A stretch of DNA of 64,000 nucleotides from UBA2991 sp965221735. Lineage in GTDB: Bacteria > Chloroflexota > Dehalococcoidia > Tepidiformales > Tepidiformaceae. How positions within the stretch are numbered: position 1 is the first letter of the stretch; each line of letters starts with the position of its first letter. The DNA is taken from contig OZ244910.1 of the NCBI GenBank assembly GCA_965221735.1, forward strand, positions 310,001 through 374,000. The letters run 5' to 3'. Position numbers and translations under genes: made by a program. This document shows positions 48,490 to 57,693 of the stretch, in pieces. Below the pieces are notes generated by a model. That model made no database searches. It was not told the origin of the DNA and was given only the letters and a program-made list of their open reading frames with translations.

Positions 48490-48643
48490 TTCTCCTTACA
48501 CGGCTAGCACATCACAGGCCCCTGTTCCCGCCCACGCCCCATAAGGGGGGCCACGCATGGCCCCCGTTACGAGGCATTCCGCCGCGCTGCGGCGCTCCAC
48601 ACACTCGATCGCCGTCACCACCACGACTCGAAGGAGGTCACCG
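48490..48643. promoter_or_regulatory. Divergent control region with two hairpins
   Basis: This 154-nt gap separates the leftward and rightward operons. It contains a perfect 8-bp stem GGGGGCCA/TGGCCCCC with loop CGCA (48546-48565), and CGCCGC-GCT-GCGGCG (48580-48594). A strong AAGGAGG ribosome site for the rightward operon is at 48631-48637. No clear -35/-10 pair was identified. Such a region is a good place for the transfer-operon promoter, and possibly oriT. Confidence 0.5.
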
Positions 48644-49264
48644 GTGAGACGGCAATCAGGAATCACATCCGGTAGGTGGAGGCGGCTGCGGTCGCTGGCC
48701 GCGGCGCTGCTGCTGGCGGCGCTGGCCGCCATTCCCGCGAGCACCACGGCTCTCGCCCAGGAGCCGCCCCCGAGCGCGGGCATCGCGCTCGTCAACGCGG
48801 ACGACGAGGACCTCGTCGAGCGCAAGAAGGACGGGCGCTTCATCGCGCGCCCCCTCTTCAACAAGGAGCTGGCGGCCCTCTACTACGGCGTGCGCGACGG
48901 CGACACGGGCGAGTGGATCGCCCCCATGTACCGCCTGCGCGGCGGCGAGGAGGAGCGCCGCGACGGCTTCGAGTACAGCTTCGAGTACCCCTTCGAGGAC
49001 GGGCAGACGCAGCTCGACCCCGAGCGCCCCTACCTGCTCGTCATCCTCGCCAAGAGCTGGGCGGAGGAGAGCGCGCACTTCTACGCGGTGATCCCGCCCC
49101 ACCAGCCGGGCGGCCTCTGGAACAGGGTGCTGCGCGCGCTCGACCCGCCGCGCTGGGGCCGGGCGATCGCCGGCTGGGCGATCGAGGGCGCGCACGGGAT
49201 GCTCTGCGGGGTCGTCGAGCGCGCCTCGGGCGCCGAGGCGGAGACCTGCGAGGTCTCCCCGTGA
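48644..49264 (+). CDS. Secreted or membrane-exposed first protein of the transfer operon
   Basis: A 206-residue protein with a signal peptide: RRLRSLAAALLLAALAAIP followed by TTALAQ, cleavage near ALA|QE. The mature part has YYGVRDGDTGEWIAPMYRLRGGEEERRDGFEY and ends in GAHGMLCGVVERASGAEAETCEV with two cysteines. Family not recognised. GTG 48644 is chosen because AAGGAGG lies 6 nt upstream; the longer frame starts before it. Its stop overlaps the start of the VirB6-like gene (GTGA). As first gene of the operon, it could be an assembly or surface component of the secretion apparatus. Confidence 0.7.
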   Translation: MRRQSGITSGRWRRLRSLAAALLLAALAAIPASTTALAQEPPPSAGIALVNADDEDLVERKKDGRFIARPLFNKELAALYYGVRDGDTGEWIAPMYRLRGGEEERRDGFEYSFEYPFEDGQTQLDPERPYLLVILAKSWAEESAHFYAVIPPHQPGGLWNRVLRALDPPRWGRAIAGWAIEGAHGMLCGVVERASGAEAETCEVSP

Positions 49265-50262
49265 GCGACATCTTCACGGGCACCCCCGCGGGCCTCACCT
49301 ACGACCACGAGATCGTGCGCCAGGCGTGGCTGGCCGTCTGGGTCGTCACCTCCGGCGCGCTCGTCGTGATCGTCGGCTGGATGGGCCTCTCGCTGATCGC
49401 CGGCGACCACCTCGGGAGAGCGCAGGCGGGCTGGCGCGAACTGGTGCCGCGCCTCGCGCTCGGGCTCACGGCCGCCGCCGCCTCGCTCTGGTGGTGCGCG
49501 CTCGTCATCGACGTGGCGGATGCGGTCTCGGGCTTCATCGCCGCCGAGCTGGGCGTCACCGCCGGGGACATGCTGCGGAGCACGCTCGAGACGCTGTTGC
49601 GGGCGGTGCAGGTCGGCAGCGTGGGCATGGCGCTGCTGCTGGCGCTGATCTACCTCGTCTACGCCTTCTTCGTGCTCTACCTCGTCGTGCAGATGGTGCT
49701 GCGCCTCGCGCTCATCGACATCCTGCTCGCCCTGGCTCCGATCGCCCTCGGGCTGTGGATCCTCCCGCACACGGCAGGCTGGGGGCGGCACTGGCTGCGG
49801 CTCTTCATGACGACCGTCTTCCAGCAGGCGATCCAGCTCGTCGCGCTCGCGCTCGGCATCGGCTTCCTCAACCAGTACGCCGCGATCGGCGGCGCGGACG
49901 CGATGCAGGACCTCGCCTGGAAGCTGCTGATGTCGCTCGCCTTCATCTACCTGGCGACGCGGGTGCCCTCGCTGCTCGGCAACGCCGGCACCTTCGACGC
50001 CTGGCTCCACACCCTCTACTTCGGCCTCTCCCTGCCCGGCTCGATGGCGCGCTCGGCGCGCTCGATGGGGCTGCTCATGGCGGGCGGCGCGGCGGGCGGT
50101 CCCGCGGGTGCTGCCGGCGCAGCCGCGGCCGGTGGCGCGATCGGCGCCGGGGCGGCGACGGCCGCGTCGGGCGTGCGCTCGGCCGCGGAGTCGTCGACCC
50201 CATCAGCGGGCGGCGGCAACGCCTCGCCCGGCTCGGGCATGCCGCGCAGCAGCGGCGAGTAA
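49261..50262 (+). CDS. VirB6/TrbL-like conjugal transfer membrane protein
   Basis: A 333-residue protein with about six membrane helices (for example WLAVWVVTSGALVVIVGWMGLSLIAG, ALLLALIYLVYAFFVLYLVVQMVLRLALIDILLALAPIALGLWIL) and a Gly/Ala/Ser-rich cytoplasmic tail from about 270. The block LALIDILLALAPIALGLWILP is characteristic of TrbL/VirB6, which forms the inner-membrane part of the DNA channel. The GTG start overlaps the previous stop by GTGA. A tiny three-codon ORF and a 90-nt gap follow before the pilin-like gene. Confidence 0.8.
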   Translation: MSDIFTGTPAGLTYDHEIVRQAWLAVWVVTSGALVVIVGWMGLSLIAGDHLGRAQAGWRELVPRLALGLTAAAASLWWCALVIDVADAVSGFIAAELGVTAGDMLRSTLETLLRAVQVGSVGMALLLALIYLVYAFFVLYLVVQMVLRLALIDILLALAPIALGLWILPHTAGWGRHWLRLFMTTVFQQAIQLVALALGIGFLNQYAAIGGADAMQDLAWKLLMSLAFIYLATRVPSLLGNAGTFDAWLHTLYFGLSLPGSMARSARSMGLLMAGGAAGGPAGAAGAAAAGGAIGAGAATAASGVRSAAESSTPSAGGGNASPGSGMPRSSGE

Positions 50263-50283
50263 CGGAACAGGAGGAGGAGCGCG

Positions 50284-50295
50284 ATGTGCCGCTAG
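50284..50295 (+). other. Three-codon ORF (Met-Cys-Arg) behind a strong ribosome site
   Basis: GGAGGAGG at 50271-50278 is followed 5 nt later by ATG TGC CGC TAG. The site is one of the strongest in the operon, yet the frame closes at once. It could be a minimal ORF that pauses ribosomes ahead of the pilin gene, or the remnant of a deleted gene. Confidence 0.35.
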
Positions 50296-50353
50296 GCGAG
50301 CGAACGACAGCACCGAGAACCGAACCAACACACAACGCAAGGAGCGAAACAAC

Positions 50354-50656
50354 GTGGAAGACCTGGTCCAGACCATCTCCAACCTGGTGGGCATCCTGCT
50401 CGGGGTCGTCGGCGCGATCGGCGTCGGCTACTTCATCTACGGGTCCTACCTCTATCTCACCGCCTCGGGCGCGCCCCACCAGATGGAGCGTGGCAAGAGC
50501 GCGATGATGACCGCTCTGGCCGGCATCGTGTTGGCGATGGTGGCCTTCGGCGTCGTCGAGCTGGTGATGGACGCCGTCGTCAACCCCGCCGTCGACGTGG
50601 GCGACGTGCCCGACCCCAACAGCGGCAAGGCCGACACGGCCGAGGACGGGGGCTAG
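50354..50656 (+). CDS. VirB2/TrbC-like pilin-type protein
   Basis: A 100-residue protein with two membrane helices (ISNLVGILLGVVGAIGVGYFIYGSYLYLT and ALAGIVLAMVAFGVVELVMDAVV) around a short basic loop with GKSAMMT, and an acidic, Gly-rich tail. This matches the TrbC/VirB2 class, which forms the pilus or channel rod. There is no typical cleavable signal peptide. GTG 50354 lies 8 nt after AAGGAGCG. It is followed after 2 nt by the PrgI-like gene. A second pilin-like protein is encoded at 52374. Confidence 0.75.
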   Translation: MEDLVQTISNLVGILLGVVGAIGVGYFIYGSYLYLTASGAPHQMERGKSAMMTALAGIVLAMVAFGVVELVMDAVVNPAVDVGDVPDPNSGKADTAEDGG

Positions 50657-50658
50657 GC

Positions 50659-52377
50659 ATGCGAGCGCACGAAGTCCCCACCCACGTGCAGGCCGAGGAC
50701 CGCGTCCTGCTGTGGTTCACGTTTCCTCAGATCGTGGCGATGACGGCGGTCGCCGCCCTCGCCTACGGTCTCTACCGCTACGCCCCCATCGGTCCTGCCG
50801 AGGCGCGCATGGCTTTCGCCGCGCTCTTCGGCCTCGCGGGGCTGGCGGTGGTCGCCGGGAGGGTCGGAGGCAGGCGGCTGCCGCTGGTGGCCGCCGACCT
50901 CCTCAGGTACGCGCTGGGGGCGCGGCGCTACGCCGGGCCTCCAGCCGAGCTGGCGCGCAGCGAGCCACCGGCTCTCCCAACGGGCGAGCAGTCCGACCCG
51001 CTGCGGCTGCTGGTGAAGCGAGTGGGGCGTGGACTGCGCCGCTCTCGCACGTCGCGGCGGCGCAAGGAGGGCGAGCGCCGCAACGGACGCATCCCCTTCC
51101 GCAGTCGCTTCGGCAAGCGCCGCCAGTCGCCGCCGGGGGAGCAGCCGCGGGGCGACCCGTCGCCGGGAGCCGGACGCCGCGGCTTCTGGAAGCGATTTCT
51201 GGCGGCGTCGGTCGTCGCGCTGCTCGTCCTCACGGCGCTGCCCCTCGGGGCGGCACTCGCGCAGGAGCCTCCGGGGGAGCCCTGGGACCTCGACGGGATC
51301 GAGTTCGAGCCCCCGCCCCCGGTCGAAGGGAGGCGGCTCTTCCTTGAGGCGCTGACCGTCACCGAGGAGGGGGCGGAGGTCGTCCTGCGGGCTGCGACCG
51401 ACCTGGACCTGCGGGTGCGGGGCTATGGCGGCCCCGCGGGCGAGTCGGCCCGCTACTTCGCGACGGCATCGCTCGCCGCGGGCGAACGCGCCACGTACGA
51501 CCTGCCGCTCGACGGCCCGAGCCCCTCGCTCGTCTTCTCCTGGGAGGACGGGCCGGGGCAGGCGGGGGCGCTCAGCCTCGACGGCGAACGGCTCCCGTGG
51601 CCGCTGCCGGCGGCGGACGGCGAGCTCTGCTCGCTGCGCGTCGTCTCGCTCGGCTGGACGCCGGGCGCGGTGGAGGGGGTCGTCGCCTCGGCCTGCGTCA
51701 CCACGACCGAGGAGGCGGTCGACCTCCAGATGGTGGCCGGGCACGCCGACGTCACCACGACGGCGCTGTTCACGGCCGAGGTCGTCTCGATCAGCGGGAC
51801 CGTAACGGTCTCGTCCGGGAGCGTCACGGCCACCGCCGCCCTTGTGGCCGGCGGCGAGACGCGCTTCCGGCTGGCGGTCCCCTCGGGCGAGGGCGTCCAC
51901 GCGCTCGCCATCGAGGGGGAGCTGACGGCCTCGCTGCGCGTCGCCCTGCCGCCGCTGGTGGAGCTCACGCATCACGCGGAGCGCACCGAGCAGTTGACCG
52001 AGACGGCGACGGTCGACATCCCCGCCTTCGGCGACACCGTGACCGAGACGGTGACCGTCCCCGCCGGGGACGGCACCTTCACCGAGCACAGCCTCACGGC
52101 CAGTTGCCACGTCCCCGCCTCGACCGTCTCACGGGACGTCGTCTTCACGGTCGTCCACGACGAGCGCGTCGAGGCCGAGGTGGTCGCCCGCGAGCCGCTC
52201 GCGCGCACGCGGCAGGAAACGCTGTCGCTGGCGTCGAGCGTCGGGGCGGACGCCCCCTACCGCGCACTCGCGGTGCCGGAGCCCGAACCCGAGCCGACCC
52301 CGGAGGCGCCCGTGCCAGCAGGCGCCGGCGAACTGCACGAGTGGTTCGAGGAGCTCGGCTGGGAGTGGGTCTGGTGA
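50659..52377 (+). CDS. PrgI-like T4SS protein fused to a large extracellular domain
   Basis: A 572-residue protein. The first 90 residues match PrgI/VirB3-like proteins (HVQAEDRVLLWFTFPQIVAM, two helices at about 20-42 and 49-67). A basic linker (115-178) follows, then an internal signal-peptide-like helix ending ALA|QEPP at 180-203. The rest is an acidic, beta-rich ectodomain (for example TETATVDIPAFGDTVTETVTVPAG) and ends EWFEELGWEWVW. The internal signal resembles that of the protein at 48644, suggesting that a PrgI gene fused to a secreted gene. It probably sits next to VirB4 with the beta domain outside. The stop overlaps the next start (GTGA). Confidence 0.72.
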   Translation: MRAHEVPTHVQAEDRVLLWFTFPQIVAMTAVAALAYGLYRYAPIGPAEARMAFAALFGLAGLAVVAGRVGGRRLPLVAADLLRYALGARRYAGPPAELARSEPPALPTGEQSDPLRLLVKRVGRGLRRSRTSRRRKEGERRNGRIPFRSRFGKRRQSPPGEQPRGDPSPGAGRRGFWKRFLAASVVALLVLTALPLGAALAQEPPGEPWDLDGIEFEPPPPVEGRRLFLEALTVTEEGAEVVLRAATDLDLRVRGYGGPAGESARYFATASLAAGERATYDLPLDGPSPSLVFSWEDGPGQAGALSLDGERLPWPLPAADGELCSLRVVSLGWTPGAVEGVVASACVTTTEEAVDLQMVAGHADVTTTALFTAEVVSISGTVTVSSGSVTATAALVAGGETRFRLAVPSGEGVHALAIEGELTASLRVALPPLVELTHHAERTEQLTETATVDIPAFGDTVTETVTVPAGDGTFTEHSLTASCHVPASTVSRDVVFTVVHDERVEAEVVAREPLARTRQETLSLASSVGADAPYRALAVPEPEPEPTPEAPVPAGAGELHEWFEELGWEWVW

Positions 52378-52691
52378 GACGGCTCACGACCGCCCTGCTC
52401 CTCTGCGGGGTCGCGCTGGTCACCACCGGCGCGGCCCCGGAGGAGGAGCGGGCCATGCTCGACGCCTTCGACGCGGCGCTCACGGCGATGGCCTACGCCG
52501 CCGCCGGGCTGACGGTCTTCTCCCTCGTCTGGGCGGGTTTCCTGCTCATGGCAGACGGCGCGGAGGAGCGCGGCACGGGCCGCGCCCGCAGCGCCGTCTT
52601 CCTGGCCGTGGCCGGGCTCGCCCTCGTGCTCTCCGCGAAGGGCGTCGCCGCCCTGCTGCGCGCGGGCGTCCTCCCCTTCTTCAGCCCCTGA
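52374..52691 (+). CDS. Second pilin-like (TrbC/VirB2-type) small membrane protein
   Basis: A 105-residue protein: a signal peptide (LTTALLLCGVALVTTGAAPEEE), then two hydrophobic helices (AMAYAAAGLTVFSLVWAGFLLMADGA and SAVFLAVAGLALVLSAKGVAALL). The hairpin topology is that of TrbC/VirB2 pilins. GTG 52374 overlaps the preceding stop (GTGA), so it is coupled to the PrgI-like gene. It precedes virB4. With the protein at 50354, two pilin candidates lie in one operon; one may be the pilus subunit and the other a channel component. Confidence 0.68.
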   Translation: MRRLTTALLLCGVALVTTGAAPEEERAMLDAFDAALTAMAYAAAGLTVFSLVWAGFLLMADGAEERGTGRARSAVFLAVAGLALVLSAKGVAALLRAGVLPFFSP

Positions 52692-52712
52692 CGCGATAAG
52701 GAGCGCACTCCC

Positions 52713-55025
52713 ATGAGACAGCTACTCGAACTGACGAAGCGCGCGGCGGCGGTACTGCCCGGCGGGGCCGCCACCTCCGCGTCGCCCGAGGCAGAGAGCC
52801 CCACCGATGCGGCGGTGCCGGACGACACGCCGGCGCCCGAGCCCAAAGCCCCGCCCGGGCTGCCGCCCGCCTTCATGCTCTCGCACCTCGAGGACGAGGG
52901 TCCGGTGCGCCTCGATGGCGTACAGGTCTCCGTCTGCGAGGTGCTCGGGCTAGAGCTGGACGAGCCGAAGCTGGGGGCCTTCGCCGGCGCCCTCAACGCC
53001 TGCGACTTCGCCGTGCAGCTGCTCGTGCGCCAGCACCCGCCCGGCCTCGGCAAGCTGCGCGCCGACCTGAAGGCCGCCCAGCCGGACGCGCTTCCCCCAC
53101 AGACGCGCACGGCCGCCGAGTCCACGCGCCGGCTGCTGGGCGAGCTGGAGCGCCGCGACGGCATCCTCGACCGCCGTTTCTACGCGGTCTGCGAGCGCGA
53201 GCACGCGGGTGAGCAGCGAGCGCAGCTCACCCGCGCCGGCCTCTCCGTCCACCCGCTCGTCGGCCGGCAGTTGCGGATGCTGCTGCTCGCCTCGGCGCTC
53301 GGCGGCTCGCCCCGCGAGTTCGATGAGGCCCAGCCCACGGAGGTCGGGGTCAACCGCCGCGAGATCCGCGTCGGGGATCGCCTCGTGCGCGCGCTCCACC
53401 TCGGCAAGTGGCCGCGCTCGCTCGCGCCGGGCTTCCTGCAGGCGCTCATGGCCACCGGTGCGCCCATGGACCTCTCCCTGCACCTCGGGCCGATCCCGGC
53501 CTCGGTGGCGGCGCGCACGCTGGAGTGGCAGAAGGTGCGCTTCGAGTCGGCGCAGAGCCTCTCCTTCAAGCGCGGGCGCTCGATGTCCTCGGAGGCGGAG
53601 ATCGCCCTCGAGGACGTGATGCGCCTGCGCGACGAGGTGCAGCGCGGCAGGGAGCGCCTCTTCCACGCCTCGCTCTCCATCACCCTCCACGCTCCCGACG
53701 AGGAGACGCTGGACGAGCTCACGCAGCGCGCGCGGGCGCACTTCGGCGCCTCGCTCGGCAAGCTCGACCCGCTGCCCTTTCGCCAGCGCGAGGGGCTGCT
53801 CTCGACGCTGCCGCTCGCCCTCAACGCCGTCGCCGCCTGGCGCACCCTCGACACCTCCTCGCTCGCGCGGCTCTTCCCCTTCTCGCCTCCCGACCTCGAC
53901 ACGCGCGGCGGCAGCCTCTACGGCATCGACATGCGGGCGTCCTCCCCGGTCGTCTACGACCCCTGGGACGGCACCCACCTCAACGCCAACACGGCCGTGC
54001 TCGCGCGCTCCGGCTCGGGCAAGTCCTTCGCCACGAAGCTGGGCGTGCTCAGGGGCGTCACGCGCGGCGTCGTCGCCTACGTGATCGACCCCGAGGGCGA
54101 GTACGCCGACATGGCCCGCGCCGCCGGCGGGCGCGTGCTCTCCCCGGGCGTCGACGGCCAGGGCATGAACCCCTTCGTCATCGACGCGGGCGACCCCGAG
54201 GAGCTGCTGCAGCGCATCGGCAGCCTGCGGCGGCTGATCGAGGTGATGGTCGGCGAGCCGCTCGGGGCCGAGCGCCGAGCCGCCCTCGACCACGCTCTCG
54301 CCGCCTACTACGACCAGCCGCGCGAGCGCACCGGGTTCGGCGATTTCTACACGTACCTGAAGGACAGCTCGGAGGGCGACCCGGCCCTCGCGAGGCTGCT
54401 GCGGCCCTTCGCCACGGGCTCGCTGCGCCACCTGCTCTCCGACGAGGGCGACGACCTGCTCCGCAACGAGGCGCTGGTGACGGTCTTCGACCTGCACCTG
54501 CTGGAGCCCGAGCTGCGCCCCGCCGCCACGATGGTCTGCACCGAGACGGTCTGGGCCGCCGCCGCGCGCGACCCGAGGCCCCGCCTGCTCGTCGTCGACG
54601 AGGTCTGGTCGATCATGCAGCACCCCGAGGGCGCGGCCTTCATGGTCTCGATGGCGAAGCGCGCGCGGAAGCACCGCCTCGGGCTGCAGTTCATCACGCA
54701 GGACGTGCAGGACCTGCTCTCGGAGGACCCGTCGCGCGCCATCACCGGCCACTCGGGGCGCGCCCTCCTCCAGAACGCCGCGTTCAAGCTGCTCCTCCAG
54801 CAGGACGCCGCCGCCATCTCGACGGTCGGCGACGCCTTCGACCTGCCGCAGGACCTGCAGCGCTGGCTGCTGTCCTGCCCGCGCGGCGACGGCCTCCTGC
54901 TCGCGCGCGGCAACCGCTTCCCCGTCCGCATCGAGGCGACACCCGAGGAGGCGGAGCTGATCGAGTGGCGGCCCGCCTCGCAGCGGAACTCAGCAGGCGA
55001 AGCCGACGAGGGCGGAGAGCGATGA
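52713..55025 (+). CDS. VirB4-type conjugation ATPase
   Basis: A 770-residue VirB4/TraC/PrgJ-family ATPase that powers type IV secretion at the inner membrane. An N-terminal domain (about 1-390) is followed by Walker A SGSGKS with Lys437, VIDPEGEYADMARAAGG, Walker B VVDE (Asp629-Glu630, with WSIMQHPEGAAF) and a motif like HRLGLQFITQDVQDLL. A Pro/Ala-rich N-terminal tail is present. A GATAAGGAG ribosome site precedes the ATG by 10 nt. It is the anchor gene identifying this operon as a secretion system. Confidence 0.95.
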   Translation: MRQLLELTKRAAAVLPGGAATSASPEAESPTDAAVPDDTPAPEPKAPPGLPPAFMLSHLEDEGPVRLDGVQVSVCEVLGLELDEPKLGAFAGALNACDFAVQLLVRQHPPGLGKLRADLKAAQPDALPPQTRTAAESTRRLLGELERRDGILDRRFYAVCEREHAGEQRAQLTRAGLSVHPLVGRQLRMLLLASALGGSPREFDEAQPTEVGVNRREIRVGDRLVRALHLGKWPRSLAPGFLQALMATGAPMDLSLHLGPIPASVAARTLEWQKVRFESAQSLSFKRGRSMSSEAEIALEDVMRLRDEVQRGRERLFHASLSITLHAPDEETLDELTQRARAHFGASLGKLDPLPFRQREGLLSTLPLALNAVAAWRTLDTSSLARLFPFSPPDLDTRGGSLYGIDMRASSPVVYDPWDGTHLNANTAVLARSGSGKSFATKLGVLRGVTRGVVAYVIDPEGEYADMARAAGGRVLSPGVDGQGMNPFVIDAGDPEELLQRIGSLRRLIEVMVGEPLGAERRAALDHALAAYYDQPRERTGFGDFYTYLKDSSEGDPALARLLRPFATGSLRHLLSDEGDDLLRNEALVTVFDLHLLEPELRPAATMVCTETVWAAAARDPRPRLLVVDEVWSIMQHPEGAAFMVSMAKRARKHRLGLQFITQDVQDLLSEDPSRAITGHSGRALLQNAAFKLLLQQDAAAISTVGDAFDLPQDLQRWLLSCPRGDGLLLARGNRFPVRIEATPEEAELIEWRPASQRNSAGEADEGGER

Positions 55026-55092
55026 CCAGCACGGCCCGCCCCTGAACGCCCACGACCCGACAACCCAACACACCGGGAAAGGAACACCACTC

Positions 55093-57693
55093 ATGCGACT
55101 CAACCCCTTCCAGACCACCCCGAAGGAGCCCGTGCTGCTGGCGGTGACGCCGCCGCGCAGGGGCGAGCGCACGCTGCCCGCCGTCGAGAACCTGCTGGAG
55201 TCGATCGCGGTGCCCGAGCCCTTCTCGCTCGAGCTCGCGGGCGACGCCTCGGGCGTGACCCTGATGGCGCGCTGCCTCGACGGGCAGGTCGTGCGCCGCC
55301 AGTTCGCCGCGAACTACCCGCAGGCGGGCCTGGACGACGTCCCCGCCGAGGAGGACCCGCTGCGCCTCGCAGAGGGCGAGCAGGCGTGGGCGCTGACGCT
55401 GCGGGCGAGCGGCCCGGAGTACGCCTCACTGAGCGTGTTCCCCGACGAAGCCTTGCTTGAGGCCGGGGCCGACCCGCTGCTGGCCCTGCTCGGCGCGCTC
55501 GACGGAGTCGGCACGGGCGAGCGCGTGGTGGCGCGGCTGCGGCTGCGCTCGCTCGGCCCCGACTGGTCGCAGCCGCACCAGGTGCGGGCGCACCAGCCGG
55601 CGGTCAGGGAGCGGACCGACTCCTACCAGATCAGCGAGTCGCGCCGGCACCGCGTCGAGATCACGGGCGCGGCGCTGCTCGCGGTCGCCGGGGCCGGCCT
55701 CCTCCAGGGCTACCGCTGGTGGCAGGCGGGCGAGGAGTGGAAGACCATCGCCCTCGGCGCCGGCGTCACCCTCGCGCTTGGTCTGGCGGGCTGGGCGTGG
55801 GCGCGCTGGCAGCGCTCGCGCAACCGCGTCTACGACCCGCTGCTGATCCGGGAGAAGGTCTCGCGCACCGCCTTCGAGGCGGATGTCGAGCTCGTCGCCG
55901 TGCTGCCGGCCATGGAGCCCAGGGCCGCGCGGCGGCGGGCGCATGAGCTGCTGGAGCCGGTCGTGGCCGCCTACCGCCGCTACGACCACCCGGCGGGCGC
56001 CCGCTTCCGCGCGACGGGCATCCGGCCCGTCCTCCCCGACCCCGCCGCCCTGCACCCGGCAGGCCCCGGCCTCCTGCGCAGCCGCAGCGTGCTCGGGGTG
56101 CGCGAGGCGGCGACGCTCTGGCATCCGCCGGGAGCGAAGGACGAGACCCCGCTCGTGGCCCGCACCGGGGCGCGGGTGCTGGCGCCGTCTGCGAGCAGCG
56201 TCGCCGGCGGCGCCCACGTCGGGGCGACGACGGCGGGCAAGCCCCGCCCGGTGCGCTTCGCCGACGACCTGCTGCGCCGCCACCACCTCTACGTGGCGCG
56301 CACGCGCATGGGCAAGTCGACGCTCATGCAGCACCTCGTCGTCCACAAGCTCCGGGAGAAGGCGGCGGGCCGCGACCGCGACGCGATCGTCGTCATCGAC
56401 CCCCACGCCGACCTCGTCGAGAGCATCCTCCAGCGGGTCCCCGAGTCCCTGGCGGGGCAGGTGCGGATCCTCGACCTCGCGGGGCGGGGCGGCTACCCCG
56501 GCCTCAACCTGCTCGACACGCGCGTCTTCGCCGATCGCGACCGCACGGCCGACTCGGTCGTGCGCGTGGCCAGGGGACTCTGGGAGCAGTGGGGGCCGCG
56601 CATGCAGTCGATCCTCGAGCAGGCCGTGAAGACCCTGCACGAGTACAACGCCCACCCGGACACGCCCGCCGACGAGCAGCTCACGATTCTGGACGGGCTC
56701 AGGCTGCTCTCGGACGACAAGTTCCGCTCGCTCGTGCGCGAGCGGGTGCGGGACGAGTTCCTGCTGGAGTGGTGGACGCGCGAGTTCCGGGGCTGGCGCA
56801 ACGAGTACCGCGCCGACGCGCTGGCGCCCGTGCAGACGCGGCTCTCCTACTACGCCTCCTCCAGGCGGGCGCGCGCCATCCTCGGCCAGCCCCGCTCCAC
56901 CATCGACCTGCGCCGGACGATCCTCGGCGGCGGCGTGCTGCTCGTCTCGACCGCGCAGGGGGCGGCCGGGCGGGACGTGGCGGCGCTGGTCGGGGCCTCC
57001 GTCCTCAACCTCGTCGACGCCGTGATCCGCGAGCAGGGCGAACTGCCGGCGGAGCGGCGGCGGGGCGCACTCGTCGTGGTCGATGAGATGCAGTCGATGC
57101 CCGGCGTCGACTACGAGTCGATGCTCTCGGAGCTGGGCAAGTTCGGGGCGTCGCTCGTGCTCGCCACGCAGAGCCTCGCCAAGCTCGACGACCTCTCGCC
57201 CACGATGCGCGACACCGTGCTCGCGAACGTCGGCTGCCTCGCCGTCTTCCAGGTGGCGGGCGCCGACGCGCGCCAGCTCGTCTGGGAGCTCGACCGCGAC
57301 CGCGTCTCCGAGGAGGACATCGTCTCCCTGCCCGTGCACCACGCCTACGTGCGCGCGACGGTCGGCACCGAGCGCACCCCCGCCTTCTCGATGGAGGTGC
57401 TGAGGCCCGACGGAGGCGACCCCGCCACGGCCGCCCGCATCCGCTCCGAGGCGGCCTCCTACCTGCTCACGGAGGAGGAGATCGCGGCCCAGCGGTCCGA
57501 GGGGCGCAGGCGCGTCCAGCGCTGGCTCGACGAGCGCGAGGAGGCCCGCAAGGCGCAGGGCGGGGCCGCACACGAGGGCGGCGACCCCGCTCCCCCACGG
57601 GCCGCTGCGTCCGGGGAGGAGCGGCGCGGGAAGCGCTCGCGCAGCAGGCGCAACCAGGCGCCCGGCGGCGCCTCCGGGGACGACGCGGCGTGA
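55093..57693 (+). CDS. Type IV coupling protein (VirD4/TraG/TraD-like ATPase)
   Basis: An 866-residue ATPase with a domain at 1-190, two membrane helices near 196-240, then an ATPase domain with Walker A MGKST (Lys408), IDPHADLVESIL, and Walker B VVVDE (Asp664-Glu665, followed by MQSMPG) and LATQSLAKLDDL. The tail (from 800) is basic and disordered (EERRGKRSRSRRNQ). It matches the coupling proteins that carry the DNA substrate to the channel. GGAAAGGA lies before the ATG. The stop overlaps the next gene (GTGA), so the two proteins are made together, suggesting physical contact. Confidence 0.88.
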   Translation: MRLNPFQTTPKEPVLLAVTPPRRGERTLPAVENLLESIAVPEPFSLELAGDASGVTLMARCLDGQVVRRQFAANYPQAGLDDVPAEEDPLRLAEGEQAWALTLRASGPEYASLSVFPDEALLEAGADPLLALLGALDGVGTGERVVARLRLRSLGPDWSQPHQVRAHQPAVRERTDSYQISESRRHRVEITGAALLAVAGAGLLQGYRWWQAGEEWKTIALGAGVTLALGLAGWAWARWQRSRNRVYDPLLIREKVSRTAFEADVELVAVLPAMEPRAARRRAHELLEPVVAAYRRYDHPAGARFRATGIRPVLPDPAALHPAGPGLLRSRSVLGVREAATLWHPPGAKDETPLVARTGARVLAPSASSVAGGAHVGATTAGKPRPVRFADDLLRRHHLYVARTRMGKSTLMQHLVVHKLREKAAGRDRDAIVVIDPHADLVESILQRVPESLAGQVRILDLAGRGGYPGLNLLDTRVFADRDRTADSVVRVARGLWEQWGPRMQSILEQAVKTLHEYNAHPDTPADEQLTILDGLRLLSDDKFRSLVRERVRDEFLLEWWTREFRGWRNEYRADALAPVQTRLSYYASSRRARAILGQPRSTIDLRRTILGGGVLLVSTAQGAAGRDVAALVGASVLNLVDAVIREQGELPAERRRGALVVVDEMQSMPGVDYESMLSELGKFGASLVLATQSLAKLDDLSPTMRDTVLANVGCLAVFQVAGADARQLVWELDRDRVSEEDIVSLPVHHAYVRATVGTERTPAFSMEVLRPDGGDPATAARIRSEAASYLLTEEEIAAQRSEGRRRVQRWLDEREEARKAQGGAAHEGGDPAPPRAAASGEERRGKRSRSRRNQAPGGASGDDAA

